From Sorghum bicolor (taxonomy: Eukaryota; Streptophyta; Magnoliopsida; Poales; Poaceae), in the NCBI RefSeq assembly GCF_000003195.3, contig NC_012879.2:34899596-34963595 (forward strand): a stretch of DNA of 64,000 bases, read 5' to 3'. Positions 43,503 through 56,900 of this stretch are shown piece by piece; position 1 is the stretch's first letter; every line of letters begins with the position of its first letter. A model generated the notes under the pieces. The model saw nothing but the letters and a program-made list of their open reading frames with translations. It ran no database searches and had not been told where the DNA came from. The position numbers and the translations under genes are program-made.

Positions 43503-46500
43503 TTACTGATTTTCGAAGAATGTTTTGTAAACTTCTTTTAAATAATCCTCCGTCTCCCAAGTGGCATCTTCCTCCCCGTGGTTACTCCACAACACCTTGT
43601 AGAATTTAACCACACAATTACGGGTTACAAATTCCTTGTGGTCAAGAACCGCTACAGGTTTCTCTTCGTACACCAAATCAGATTTTAGCTTGATATCCCG
43701 AACTTCCACTCGTTCCTCCGGAACACGAAGGCATTTCTTCAATTGTGATACGTGGAAGACAGGAAAAATTGCTCGAAGCTCAACTGGTAGTTGAACTTTG
43801 TATGCCACATCCCCTTTCCTTTCAAGAATCCGATAGGGTCCCACATAACGGGGTGCAAGGTTTCGCTTGACTCCGAACCTTTGTACGCCCTTCATCGGAG
43901 ACACCTTGATGTACACATGGTCACCGACTGCAAACTCAATCGGCTTCCTTCTCTTGTCAGCATAACTTTTCTGACGGGCTTGAGTAGCTGCCAGATGTTG
44001 CTGGATGGTACGAACTTGCTGCTCTGCTTCGTTCACGAAATCGATGCCATAATACCTTCGCTCGCCGGCTTCCACCCAATTTAGTGGGGTCCGACACTTT
44101 CGACCATAAAGTGCTTCAAATGGTGCCATCTTGATACTCTCTTGATAACAATTGTTGTAGGAGAACTCAGCTAATGGCAACCACTTAACCCAAGAACCCT
44201 TTGAAGAGAGAGCACATGCCCTCAACATATCTTCTAGGATTTGGTTGACCCTTTCAGTTTGACCTGCTGTTTGGGGATGATAAGCAGAACTATGGACTAA
44301 ATGAGTACCAATCTGCTCATGCAGACACTCCCAAAAACGAGCAATGAACTGTGGTCCACGATCTGATATGATAGTTCGAGGCACACCATACTGACGAACA
44401 ATGTGCTCGAAATACAATTCCGCATATTGATGTGGACGATAGTCAGTTCGGACTGGAATAAAACGAGAAACCTTGGTCAAACGATCTACAATCACCCAGA
44501 TAGAGTCGTAACCCTTAACAGAAGTTGGGAGCCGAACAATGAAATCCATGTTCACTTCTTCCCATTTCCAACCAGGAATTGACAAGGGTTGAAGTAAAAC
44601 AACTTTCATGTGCATGGCCTTCACATGACAACAATTGTCACAACGAGCGACAAAAGCAGCAATCTCCTTTTTCATCTTTGTCCACCAAAACAGAGGTTTC
44701 AGACCCTGATACATCTTGCTGCTACTAGGATGGATAGACAATTTGGATGAATGAGCTTCAGATAAGATCTGATTTCGCAGCTCTCGGTCTTTTGGAACCA
44801 CTAGTCGATCCTTGAACCAAAGAATCCCGTTCTCATCGACCCGGAAATGCTTGGTTTCTTCTTCTTTCATTTTCCTCTTTATATGGTGGATACCTACATA
44901 TGTTTGCTGCAATTCGATGACTCGATTGCGAAGAGTACTCTCCAGAGAAATCTGGTTGAGCACAAGTGGATGCATAAGATGTGACAACAACGGATCTTCC
45001 ACTTGGATTGAGTGACAGTGCGCTTTCCGACTCAAGGCATCCGCAACCACATTTGCCTTGCTCGGATGATAGTGCACTTGTAGATTATAATCTTTAATCA
45101 ACTCAAGCCACCTTCGTTGTCGCATGTTCAATTCAGGTTGAGTGAAGATATACTTGAGGCTCTTATGATCGGTGTAGATATTGCATAGATTACCCAGCAA
45201 ATAATGCCTCCAGATCTTCAAAGCATGAACCACTGCTGCCAATTCTAAGTCATGAGTAGGGTAATTGACCTCATGCTTTCGAAGTTGGCGCGAGGCATAC
45301 GCGATAACTCGACCTTCCTGCATCAACACACAGCCTAAACCAATACCCGACGCGTCGCAGAAGACATCGAAGGGCTTCTCGATATCAGGGTGAGCTAGGA
45401 CGTGAGCAATGTCCTCAACTTGTGGAATGCCTCTTCACACTCAGGCGTCCACACAAACTTCTCATCTTTCTGAAGCAGATGGGTCATAGGCTTGGATATT
45501 TTTGAAAATTCCGAAATGAATCGACGATAATACCCAGCCAAACCAAGAAAACTCCGAACCTCGTGTACCAAAGTTGGAACTTTCCAATCCAGCACTTCTT
45601 GCACCTTAGCCGGATCCACCGATATGCCTTCTTTAGAAAAGACATGGCCCAAGAAAGGTACTTTCTTTAGCCAAAACTCGTTTGCTGAATTTTGCATAAA
45701 GCTGATGCTCACGCAAACGCGACAACACCACACGCAGATGCTCTGCATGCTCCTCTTCATTGCAAGAATATACGAAGATATCATCAATGAAGACCACCAC
45801 TAACTTGTCCAATTCGGGCATGAACACCGAGTTCATGAGGTACATGAAATGAGCAGGTGCGTTCGTAAGACCGAAGGACATGACGAGATACTCATACAAC
45901 CCATACCTCGTCGAGAAAGCTGTCTTAGGTACATCTTCAGGACGGATCTTGATCTGATGATACCCAGATCGCAAATCAATCTTGGAGAATACCTTGGCTT
46001 TAGACAACTGATCAAACAAGATGTCAATGCGAGGAAGAGGGTATTTATTCTTGATGGTCACCGCATTTAGGGGACGATAGTCCACACACATGCGCAAGGA
46101 CTGATCCTTCTTCTTCACAATGATAGCCGGACAACCCCAAGGAAAAGAACTAGGACAGATAAGACCCTTCTTCAACAACTCATTCAGTTGGGTCTTAAGC
46201 TTAGCTAGCTCATTTGGTGGCATTCTATAAGGTCTTCTAGAGATAGGAGCGGTACCTGGAATCAATTCAATTTTGAACTCCACATCCCGATCTGGAGGAA
46301 GCCTAGGTAAATCATCAGGAAATACATCCGGGAACTCACACACCACCGGAATATCTTGGATGGCCTTAGCTGTAACTGCATTCATAGTGCTACAGATATG
46401 GATTTCTCAAGGACGCTTCCCTAGTATGTGGATCCCTCAACATCACTACACGAGTGGTGGTGTCGATAAGAACCCCTTACCACTCATCCAATTCATACCC

Positions 46501-47839
46501 AGAATTACATCTATGCCCACACCGGGTAAGACAACTAGATCAGCAAGAAACTGACGGCCTCCAATTTCCAGAGTTGCCCCAAAAACCACTTGATTAGTAG
46601 AAATATCATTCCCAGCAGCACTAATGCAATAACTACCCTTCTCAAGTGTACTGGTCTTGAGATTATGCTTAGACACAAAGTCTGAACTCACAAAAGAATG
46701 CGATGCTCCTGAATCAAAAAGCACAAGTGCATCACATTGGTTAACTAGGAACTTACCTGCTGTAACTACCTCACCAGCAGGGATTGCTTCCACAGTTGTA
46801 TAGTGAACACGCCCTTGGCGGACGTTCCCTTGGTTGCCCTTCTTCGGAGTGTAAGGACAATTGCTCTGCCAGTGCTCGGTCTGATTGCAGTTCCAGCACG
46901 GACGGTTGGCAGGTGGAGTCTTGGCATAGCTGGGACCCGTGTTACCCCTAGGAAGAGCAATGGCGTAACCCTTGCGGAAACCCGTCTTCGCCTGATTCTT
47001 CTTCACAGGCGGGCGATACCGCTGGTTAGGCGTTGGAGCACGGATCGGTGGCCTAGCTACCACTGGAGCCTTGGACTGAGATGCCCCTGCCCCGTCCTCA
47101 AAAGCCCTCTTGCGAGTCCTGGTCGCAGTGTACATAGTGTTGTAGTTCTCTTGAGTAAGAGCATCACTGACAAACTCATTAAAAGTTGCACACTTAGTGC
47201 GGCCCATAGTCTTCAGCAACTTGGGACCAAGACCCCACTTGAAGCTAGCAATCTTCTTGGTCTCAGTATTCACAAACTCAGGAGCATACCTTGACAAATG
47301 ATTGAAAGCATGCAAGTACTCCTTCAAAGTTTTGTTGCCCTGAGTCAACTGCATAAACTCGGTATGCTTCATTTCCATGACACCAGGAGGAATGAAATGC
47401 CCCTTGAATGCTTCACGGAAAAGATTCCAGTCAAGCACAATGTCGGCTGGAAGAGCTTCTCGATACTGATTCCACCAGATGCCTGCTGGACCTTGCAGTT
47501 GGTGAGCTGCATACTCCGCCTTCAGACCCTCGGTCAACCGAAGTAAGCGGAACTTTTGTTCCACCGTGTTCAGCCATTCCTCGGCTTGAAGGGGTTCTTC
47601 CGCCTCTCTAAAAGGTGGGGGCTTCATATCATGAAGTCCTTGAAGCTGCTGTACTGATTAGGTGCTGACCCTTCTTGTGCATTACGACCACCCTGATTTG
47701 CCATCCGATTGATGGTCTCAGTCAGCATCCTCTGATTTTCCACCATCATTTGCATCAGCTCAGCTTAATTTGGTGGTGGAGGAGGAGGGGGTGGGTTCAT
47801 GTTTGCACGCTGTTCCGCACCTAGAGTGCCACGAGACAT
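43503..47839 (-). pseudogene. gag-pol: Tekay-type gag-pol of element C (multiple frameshifts)
   Basis: It starts MSRGTLGAEQRANM after a TTTACAG acceptor-like site. A stop near 47766 follows the proline run. A one-base loss near 47628 shifts the frame. Gag, a zinc knuckle with one odd residue (CNQTEHWQSNC, Glu for Gly) and DSGA are open at 47627-46446. Single-base or small losses near 46476, 46400, 45680 and 45402 break the protease end, RT (FIDDIFVYS) and RNase H. RNase H through integrase to the chromodomain-like end is open at 45329-43503 (608 codons). It cannot make a complete polyprotein. Confidence 0.88.
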
Positions 47840-48201
47840 CTGTAAAGACACAGTCAGTGAGCATTGATGATGATAAGATTTGTCGTAGAAGAACTTATAT
47901 TTATGCCTGAAAGTATTCGAGAGAATAGCTTTATAGAAAAGGCACAATAATTCAATTCCACAAAACAACATCACCAATCCAACATATGACAGAGATATCC
48001 AGAATATGCACCATCCGGAAAACATTGCCATGCAGTCGATCAAGATAAGACTAACAACATTGGGTCCATAAAGTTATTACACCATCACAGTACATGACAT
48101 GAGTCAAAGGTCAAGGTTTTTGATTACAACATGGTTACAAAAGCATCACTGCTAACTGCCAGACTACAAAAGATCCTCACATAACAACTACCCACTACTC
48201 C

Positions 48202-49141
48202 CTACATTCCAGGCTCATCGTCCGAGTCAGCGTCGAAGATCGCCTCTCCATCCTCGTCGCTAACTGGCTCAAGCTCCTCGTCCTCCACGTCCTCGTGCAA
48301 GGGTGGTGCAGCCGCTGCTGGTCCATCGACCTCCATACCATCATCATCGGCCACAATCACCTGAGGTCCCACCTCTGGATACACGGGCACAGGGCGAGGA
48401 ATAGGGTGTAGCAAGTTGTTGAGACGGTGAATCTCCACAAGGCCAGCCTCAATCTGATCCTGCAGATAGTTCTCCCGCCCAAGCGACTAAATCCGGTGCA
48501 TCACCCATGCCCGGCGCCTGTTCTCCGACACGCGGAGTGCAGTGTCCCTCTCACGAGTGATCTGCACCAAGCGCTCCTGCACTGTCTCCCTCTCTCTAGC
48601 TAACTGATTCATCTGGTCCTGCTTATGATCTCTCTCCCTAATGGCCTTCACCCACTGCTGCATACGGTACTCCGCAATGTCTTCCCAGTCATTGCGGTCC
48701 TTCTGGGCTTGCTCCAGGAGTCTAGCTTGCTTGCGAAACTTGCGAGCGCGCTTTTCAGCCTTCCGTTGCAGGTCCTGAGCCTGACGAACAGCCACCATCA
48801 CCTGTGCATAGGTGTCCTCTCACTGACTGAACAGCTTGAGCACAGCCATCATAGCACTCATAGCAGGACTGGAACTCTCAGCTCGCTCTCCCCTGCCTCG
48901 GACCAATGCACAACCATCAGCGTGCTTCCACTCCGCTGCTGCTGGGTCAGCACGGGGAATGGAGGCCGCTGGTCCTCCTGTCAGCTCATCACCAAACCTC
49001 TGACAGATATCGAGCAGCATAGTCTGGGCTGCAACCTGAGCTGCTTCCCAAGGAGTCTGCCCATCTGAGCTGCAGGTCCACCCTGCCCATGCAGGCTTGC
49101 TCCCATGTGGAGGGACAACTCCCTGCGCAGCAAACTACCAC
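48202..49141 (-). pseudogene. ORF0 remnant of element C, 3' part
   Basis: Pieces of ORF0 lie in one orientation: the end of the conserved domain (LLDICQRFGDELTGGPAASIP), the coiled coil (48801-48487) and the acidic tail (48438-48202). Stops lie near 48820 (CGA to TGA) and 48487. The N-terminal part is beyond the solo LTR at 53051-53140, where a deletion of about 60 bp has removed the start codon. It has the same position relative to gag as in the other copies. Confidence 0.75.
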
Positions 49142-52100
49142 TGTAACACCCTAGGTGTTAAGCTTGCACTTAGCCTTATCAAAGCAATGCATAAGCATTC
49201 TCATCAAGCATAGCATCATGAGCATGTCATTTCATCCCAAAACATGATTTTATGTGCTTTATTTCATGTGTTTTAATTATGCTAAAAATATGATGCTTGC
49301 TTCTAAAAATGTGAAATATTCAAACTAGGTTGATTTATGTGTAAGAAGAATTTAGAGTATTTTTGTGTAAATTTTGGAGCCATGAAATTTGAGAAATGGA
49401 ATTTATACAAGATTTCCAAATTGAATTTATTTAAAAACTTAGAACTAAGTTTTAATTTGCAATTCAAATTCTTGCTTATTAAACCAAAGTTGTAGAGTTT
49501 TTGTTTTGAAACAACTTTGTTTTTGGGAGCAAGAGGTGAAAGTGGTTTTAAATTGGTCCAAATAAATTTAGAAAGAATTTGGAGAAAAGAAATTCAAAAA
49601 AAAGGAAAGGGGCAGGCGCTGCTGGGCCAACCCCGCTTCCCTTTCGGCCCAGCGAGCGGCCTGGCCTGCTCCCCCTCTCCTTCTCTCTCCCGCGCGCGGA
49701 CGCGCCTCGCTCCACCCGGCGCCAGCCACGTGGCGGCCGTACGCCGGCGTTGGACGCGCCGCGGCCGGCCTCCAACCCCCTGGTCAGGACGCCGGCTCGG
49801 GCTCCCAGACCATTCCCTCCGTTCTGTCCCCCGCGCCCTCCTTCTCCTTCCTCCCTCCGCTCGCACCGCGCAGCAGCAGCAGCTCTGCCGCACGCCATTG
49901 CCGGAGAAAGTCCCGCCGCTCGCCGCCGACCGTACCAGAGCTCCAAGCTCACCGCCGAGAAAACCAGCGCACTCGCCATCGCTGCGGTAAGCCCCTCCGT
50001 CCGCTCTACCATGGTGAGAAGCAACCGTGCACCGAGAATCGCTCGCCGGAGTTGCCCCGAGCTCGCCGGAGTACTCCGCCGCGACGGATCTTGCGATATC
50101 CTGCCTGGTTTCGCTCGCTCTTTAGCGCGTTAGGTCCGTAGCTCGATGGGGAAGCTCGGAGGAGCTTTTGCGCGCGCTCTACCGCACCGGAGCGGCCTGG
50201 CCACGGCGAGCAGCGCCGCCGTGCTGCCATGCATGCTCGTCGGAGGTGTTCCAGTCATCCTCCGGCCAATCCAAGGGTACCGTTGGGTGCGCCTCGCTGC
50301 GGGGAGCACGTTGGTGCTTACCCCGTGGCCGGAGACCTCACCGCCGGCGAGATCCGCTCGTCGGAGGTGAGCTCCCTCTCGGTCTCCCTGACCGGTGGGG
50401 TCGGGGACCCACTGTCAGTCGCAAGGGGACCCCGGTGGGTGTACATCTGGGTGCGCGTAGTCTTTTTCGTCGGTTTTCTTGAATAAATGATTTCCAGAAA
50501 TTGATTCAAAACTTATAAAATTTATATCTTGAGTTCTACAGCTCCAAATTGGATGAAATAAATTTTGGTGTGCTCTATATTTCCAGATCTACAGTTTGAT
50601 GTAATTTCATGTCATGTTTGAGTAACTTTTCTGAATAAATATATTTAATCCATGTTTTTGCCAAACTTGGAAAATGCATAGTAAATAAAATATGGCTCAG
50701 AAAAATGTGAAACTTGATTTGTTGGCTCTGCATGTATGTTTAGTCACTGGGAAAATATTGCTACATATTATTTGGTGTATAAATGAATTTATGGTAATTT
50801 AAATGCTTGCATGACAGTGATTTATGATTTTTAGTAATTATTTGGATCATGCAATAAATCTGGAAAATTTTGTGAGTGTTTCTTATGATATTAGACAAAT
50901 TGTAAAAATATGAAATCTGTTGTTTGACACTTATATCACAGTAGAGTGATTATACTTACCATATTAATTAATCTTGTGATTTTTGTGACTCAAAATAAGT
51001 ATCCAAAAATTATGAAAAATTTACAGTAGACTTTATGCTTAGCTGGTAGTCTCCTGTAATTTTTGTGGAATTTATTGATGAACAGAACTGCATGTGAATT
51101 TTAATGGGCCTAGAAATGAATAAAGAAAATTATGAATCGTTGTATATATAGGTTGAATAGAATAAGTTGGGTTTGGTGTATCTTTGAAGCATCATGTGGG
51201 TTGCTGGTTGCATTTGAAAAATAATTAAAGAAGGGAATGCAATAGATGTTTGATTCTATTGTTTGTTCTTGGATGATGTGGACTACCTTGTAATGAGCAT
51301 GACCAAGTGTATCACCTATGCATCATATCATGACTCCTTCAATACCTTCTCATACAAGCATCCACTCTGGTATCTCGCACTCCACTCATGAGCACACATG
51401 CATCATACAGGCTCACAGGAGAACGAAGTGGGACCCGAGGAGCCAGAGGAGATTCAGGAGCAGGAACCTCCGGAAGCACAGGAACCCGGAGAGGAGCTGC
51501 AGGAGTGTCCGGATCACCGACCCAGCACTTTTGAGAAAGGCAAGCCCCGGAGCATTCTAAGTCTCCCTATTCTCGCTAACTTACACTATATATTACACTT
51601 GTTCTACTATATTGCATTTAAGTGATAGGAGTTGCTTGATACCGTTAATGCATATGTACTCCTTGTTATCCCTACTCGTTACCTACCTTGTCCTATGTAG
51701 ATAGGCGCGGAGTCTATGCTTAGATTGCTTAGTCCGGTAGAAGTCGGGTGATTTCCTGTCACCTGCGAGCTATAGGTGGATACCTACTTGTTTAAGCAGT
51801 GACTGCTTTGGGAAAAGAATAACCAAGTGCAGAATGAAATTGGAGGCCGGGCAGGGTCTTATGGTGGGTTGACCATAGTGCTCCTGCCTGTGTCGATTAA
51901 GGACCGATCGTTGACGGCCCTCTTGTCATGTTGAACGCATGCCCCACATTTAGCTGGAAGGATAAGTCGTTCCGACCGCGAAGCCTGAGCACTATCCGGG
52001 CCGGGAATCGGCCTGATGTACGCGCTGTATTGGTGATGGTTGAGGAGAACGACGAGGGCGCGGCGCGCAACCTTGGTATACCTTGGATACCTCGGTCGCC

Positions 52101-53045
52101 GGAACGGTCCTCGGATATGGGTGGTGCCTGTCGAACCCGCGAATTGGTCCTGGATAGTGCAATACGGTGATCTGTAGCTCACTTGATCAGTGAGTGTGGT
52201 TTGTGTGGGGAATAAACTCGCCAGCTGGTTAGAAATCGATTCGAATCGCCATCGCTCCTGGATAGTGAGCACTTGACATGAGCCCTGTCCTCGTAGTAAG
52301 GACTATGGAACACTTGGGTTATAATGATAAATGGTTTTAAGAAATGCTATGATGAGGTACTATCATAACACTATACTTGCTTGTGGTAGTGCATGTGCAA
52401 ACGTAGATATTAGGTAATGATACTTTCAATTTGAGCAAATTAAAAGAAGAAAGATGTATGTAGTTTATGATAATAGAATCCTGCGGTTTTGCAAAATAAT
52501 CGTCAGCTACCCCACTATATAGCCTTCATGATCCTTGATGAGTCTTTATTTTAATTTATGACAGGTAAGTCTAGCTAAGTACCTTCTCGTACTCAGGGTT
52601 CTCCTCCCATGTTGTTTTGCAGATGGTCAAATGTACTTTGGTTATTGCATCCTCTGTCTGTACCCAGCCACGGGTGATGACTAGACCAAGGGCGATGGTC
52701 ACTCCGTCTCTTCTTTTGCTTTTGTGGGAATGACCGAACTATGGCACTGTTTCAGACTAAATGTGTGTGTTGTATTTTCAAATTATGAAGCTTCCGCTAC
52801 TTGAAGAACTTGGTTTGTAATAACTTTAAGAACTCCGATGTATTTTATGAATGTTGTAATCTGGATGCATTTGTGAATGGCGGCCGCTAAACTTATTACG
52901 ATCTTGGCTGTTGTGCGATGTGTGGTTTGAAATCCTTCGAGATTTCACGGACTACCGGGATTATATGGGCTTAAGCGTGATGGTTTGACTATGCAAATGG
53001 TCACTGTTAGGCTTAATCTCTTATAATTTGGTCGGTTCTGTTACA
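49142..53045 (+). mobile_element. Solo LTR of a related Tekay-type family, opposite orientation
   Basis: A 3904-bp LTR (TGTAACACCC...TCTGTTACA) with target duplication ACCAC (49137-49141 and 53046-53050) and no internal sequence. It shares landmarks with the other LTRs in order: GC-rich zone (about 49610-50450), AT-rich zone, acidic ORF, twin-hairpin remnant and a GGTCGGTTCTG terminus. Otherwise it is divergent. The 184-codon GC-rich ORF at 49579-50133 overlaps open frames on both strands and I do not treat it as a gene. The region 49700-49900 looks like a CT-rich leader. Confidence 0.88.
51398..51625 (+). CDS. Acidic small ORF within the solo LTR (75 aa, unknown)
   Basis: A Glu/Pro-rich peptide (EEPEEIQEQEPPEAQEPGEE) with ECP-D-H and then GKPRSILSLP, matching the minus-strand ORFs of the other LTRs. 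The 29-nt block at 51539-51567 is identical to 2718-2746 read on the other strand. A CATACAG acceptor-like site (AG at 51409-51410) lies near its start. Confidence 0.4.
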   Translation: MHHTGSQENEVGPEEPEEIQEQEPPEAQEPGEELQECPDHRPSTFEKGKPRSILSLPILANLHYILHLFYYIAFK

Positions 53046-53050
53046 ACCAC

Positions 53051-53140
53051 AACTCTCCGGTCCTTTCCATCTCCCACCAAGAATACTGAGGTGGCTCAGT
53101 ATACCCCACAGACTAAAGCACCCTCCAAAGCAAGGAAGGA
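53051..53140 (-). pseudogene. ORF0 remnant of element C, N-terminal part
   Basis: A short stretch matches the GYTEPPQYSWW region of ORF0 (minus strand of CACCAAGAATACTGAGGTGG). The start codon and adjacent about 60 bp are missing compared with copy 1. It is split from the rest of ORF0 by the solo LTR. Confidence 0.6.
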
Positions 53141-53384
53141 TTAGGAATACCATGGGTAAGAGAGGATTAAATATTAAGCAACATTTATTTAATTAAAGGG
53201 GACAACATGGTAAGGGAAGGAGTAAACAGAATGTATGTATGAATGCGACATGATGCATGCACGAACCGTACGTCCTCACAAACTTAGAAAATTAATATTC
53301 TAACGCATATACGGTGGCATACATTCGTCTCTCGATACGATAACTAGCGAATTACACGTGTGCTGTTAGAGTACCTGCAGAAAA

Positions 53385-53637
53385 CTTCATTGCAGCCCAA
53401 CAGTTCCCAATATATCCCTCAAGAAAGCAGTAAACTAAGTGCACATTGCTTGGACATGCCCAACATGCACAAACAATGACACCACAGCTACCCGAGAATT
53501 TAAATGCTCCCCAATTAAGTTTCTTTTGTGGTTCCATGGTCTTGACATGTGACCACTCCAGAAAACCACCGTGAACACTCCCCTAGACCGCCGTTTGGAC
53601 GATCATGCTCTCACAGCTCACACTTACCAGAGCGTAG
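53385..53637 (-). other. Predicted leader intron, element C
   Basis: A donor CTG|GTAAGTG at 53637 and an acceptor TTTTCTGCAG ending at 53385, with the same 253-nt span as copy 1 of the composite. Confidence 0.5.
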
Positions 53638-53929
53638 GTGCGATGTTGCATAATTTAAATCTAGCGACATATGTGGCTAATTCACATATGAAGGCTACCT
53701 CCACCATTAGACCACAGGGTAGCATAGTGCGGTCATCACACATCCATACCTGAGTACTGCCGGAGATGCATAATTAAAACCCCCCAAGTCAGTACTTAAA
53801 TAGCCACCTATAGTCCTTATATGGGCAAGGAGGATTCGACCACTGGCATAATTTAAGTGTTGATTTTAAAAATTTATTTAAAAACTCTTTTGTTTTTAAA
53901 TACACAAACGCTGCATTTATAATGCTGAA

Positions 53930-53944
53930 CTTACTTCGATGCCA
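53930..53944 (-). promoter_or_regulatory. Primer binding site of element C, diverged
   Basis: TGGCATCGAAGTAAG (minus strand) lies two bases from the right LTR. It is an iMet-like site with extra substitutions. Confidence 0.5.
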
Positions 53945-53946
53945 GC

Positions 53947-56900
53947 TGTCACAGAACCGACCAAACTATAAGAGTTCAAGTGTAGAAACGATCGACAAGC
54001 AATCAAGTTTCCAAACTTGAGCCCATATAATCCCGGTAGTCAATTGAAATCACGAAGGACTTCAAACCAACTTGCAACAAACCAAGATCATAATAATTCA
54101 GCACAACACAACGAATGTTACATAGTCATTCATTGCCGACGAAGCGGCACCACATCAGAGTTATTAAGTTATTACAACACAAGTTCGAAGTAGCGGAAGG
54201 AAAATAATTACACACACTTGTCCAAAGTTTAGTTCACAAGTTCTTGTTATTGGCAGAGTCGTACACCGTCCATCCAAAAGCAGCAGGTACGAATTTGTTA
54301 GAGAACCGTGCCCAACGGTTAGTCCTCATCCCAGCGGGATGGAGACAGGTCTTGCAGAAGCCATCGTAAAAGATATCATCTGCAACAGGTGGGAATAAAC
54401 CCTGAGTACAAGATTGTACTCAGCTAGACTTACCCGTCTAGTAAAACATAAAAGACACCAAGGATCATGCAAGGCTAATATTTAAGTAGAGCTGATAGAC
54501 TCGACATTTGCCAAAAGCTTAAATTATAACTAAATTATTGTGAGAGCATCATATTTATTCATCATCAGCCTACCACTAGATTAGCACCTGTACTAAAGCA
54601 CTTCACTTGATTATTACAAGCAATAATATCCATATCAAGTTCATCCTGTACTTTTCCTTGCTATCACCATTATCATGAACCAAAGTTCTTTAGTGAATGC
54701 TACGTTTGCCGCTGCTCTGTCAAGTTCTCACTAACCGGGAGAGAGGCGATTCGAATCAAATTGCTATCCAGCTGGAGGGGTATTCCTAGCACTCACCCAA
54801 ACATCCCCCGTCGGAGAGCCAACGGGTCACCTTTGGTACGACTCAGGAATCACGGTTCCGATCAGCGCCGCACTCCCAGGGCTACCACTCTGCCAGGGAG
54901 GTCAGGAATTTTAACTCACCTACCTTTGGGCTTGCGCCAATGGTCCCCCGCACACCGCACTTTCTTCGGTAGTGCGTACTTTATACTTATCGGCCTTCCG
55001 GCCTGAGTCATATTACTCGGCTTCGCGGTCGGAACGAGTTATCCGGCCAACTAAGTTTCAGGCATGCGTTCAACATGACAAGAGGACATACAACGGTCGG
55101 TCCTTAGCTGCCACAGACGGAGTTACTACAACCTTGCAAAACTCCGCCCGGCTTAAGTCAATTTAATCAGGTTCCACCCGCGATAGCACATATAGTCCAT
55201 CGTGATCCAACATAACCCTATATCGCGCAGGTGACAGGAAATCACCCGACTTCTACCGATTAAAGCATGGCTAAGCTGCTATTCAATCCTAAGCCTATAA
55301 CCAGGGCAGGGTGAGTTATCTGGACAAGGATGGAGAAAAATGCAGCAAAGGTTTCATCACAACTCCTATACTTAATGCATCAATAGATATAACATATTAA
55401 GTAAACTTTCGAAAGTAAAGGGAGGCTTAGAATACTCCAGGGCTTGCCTTTCACAAACGAAGTTGGCTCGTGATTTGGGCACTCAACTTCTTCTTCGGGC
55501 TCCTCGAGTCTGACTTGCTGGACCTCCACCTCCGGGTTGCCCTCCTGGCCTTCGGGGTTCACTTGGAGCTCGTAGGAAGCGGTCACGTCCGATGCACCTA
55601 TTGCATGCTCAATGAATAAGAAGATGTGCATAATAAAGGATGAATGCTTGACACATAAATAAACTCACTGGACACTCATTTATGGAGTGAACTTCTAAGT
55701 TAACTCACAAAAGAAAAACCACATGACTAACAACTATACAAGTCAACCTATAAACACCAAACAACACAAAACAGAACAGCTCAGAAAACAGGCCATAACT
55801 ATTGCTACAAAGATCCAACAAACTTAAGTGAGGGCATTCTGGAAAGCTTATGAAATTATCTACAAATCATCTTTGAACATCACAGCAAGATTCATAGGTT
55901 AACCAAGTCATTTAAACAAAGTTCCAGGTTCTGTCCCAGAAAAACAGAGAGCACCTATTTCTGGAACCCCACTTGGAACGACCATAACTTTCAAACTACT
56001 CAACCAAAAGATCTCAAATTTAAACCACAGCTAGTCCATAAAGTTTACAACAACGTTGATTTAGACAAGCCTCCCAGAAAACCAAGTTATCAACAAGTAA
56101 AGGTTGTATTACTCCCTTGCTGTCCAGAACAGCCTTTAACCCTTTAATTAATTGTTTGGTGACATAGCCAAAATATAATAGTGCCAACCAAATGGCTTAT
56201 GAGCACAAGCACACCATAAGATAACCAGAACATCATATGAAAACCTCCAAACATTTACTTACAAGTCATTTATTAATTTAATTCTAGAGAGGAGCAAAAT
56301 TACAAGATACTAGTAAAATTGCTCAGAAAAATCTACAAAAATTACAGAAGCACAAGCATAGCATCACAACATCACCATAAATTTTTCAGAGCAAAAGCAC
56401 ATGCCAAATTGAAGATATGCATTTAACATGTGACAAGGTGTTTATTTCATAAATTTAGAAACATGGCTTATATGATGTCAAACAACAGATTTCAGATTAT
56501 TTACATGTTACTAATACCATAAACAAGTTTTCCACCAAAGTAGAGCACCAGCATAAGCACTAATTATTTGCTATGATTTTAATAAGAAAACAAGCCATAT
56601 CTCAATCATAAATTACCTATCACAGCTATAGTACTCCAAAAATCATGAAATATTTAGCCTAGCATTCTAGTACCACACAGAGACTACCATAAAAATTTCA
56701 TAGGAAAATAAGCAGTATAACAAGAGATATGAATTTATTCATGAATAACAAGATTAAATCCTAATAAATATTTTTCCCAGAAAACATGGTTCATTTTATA
56801 TTTTTATTAAAAACTAGCCATCTCAAGGAATACCACAAAACTGATTTCACAAATTTTGGATCACCAGAACCAGAGATATGATTTTTGTAAGAAAGCCAAA

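Noticed and set aside
49579..50133. 184-codon plus-strand ORF in the solo LTR
   Set aside because: Low-complexity Pro/Arg/Ala composition with overlapping open frames on both strands. It looks like a GC-rich LTR leader, not a protein.
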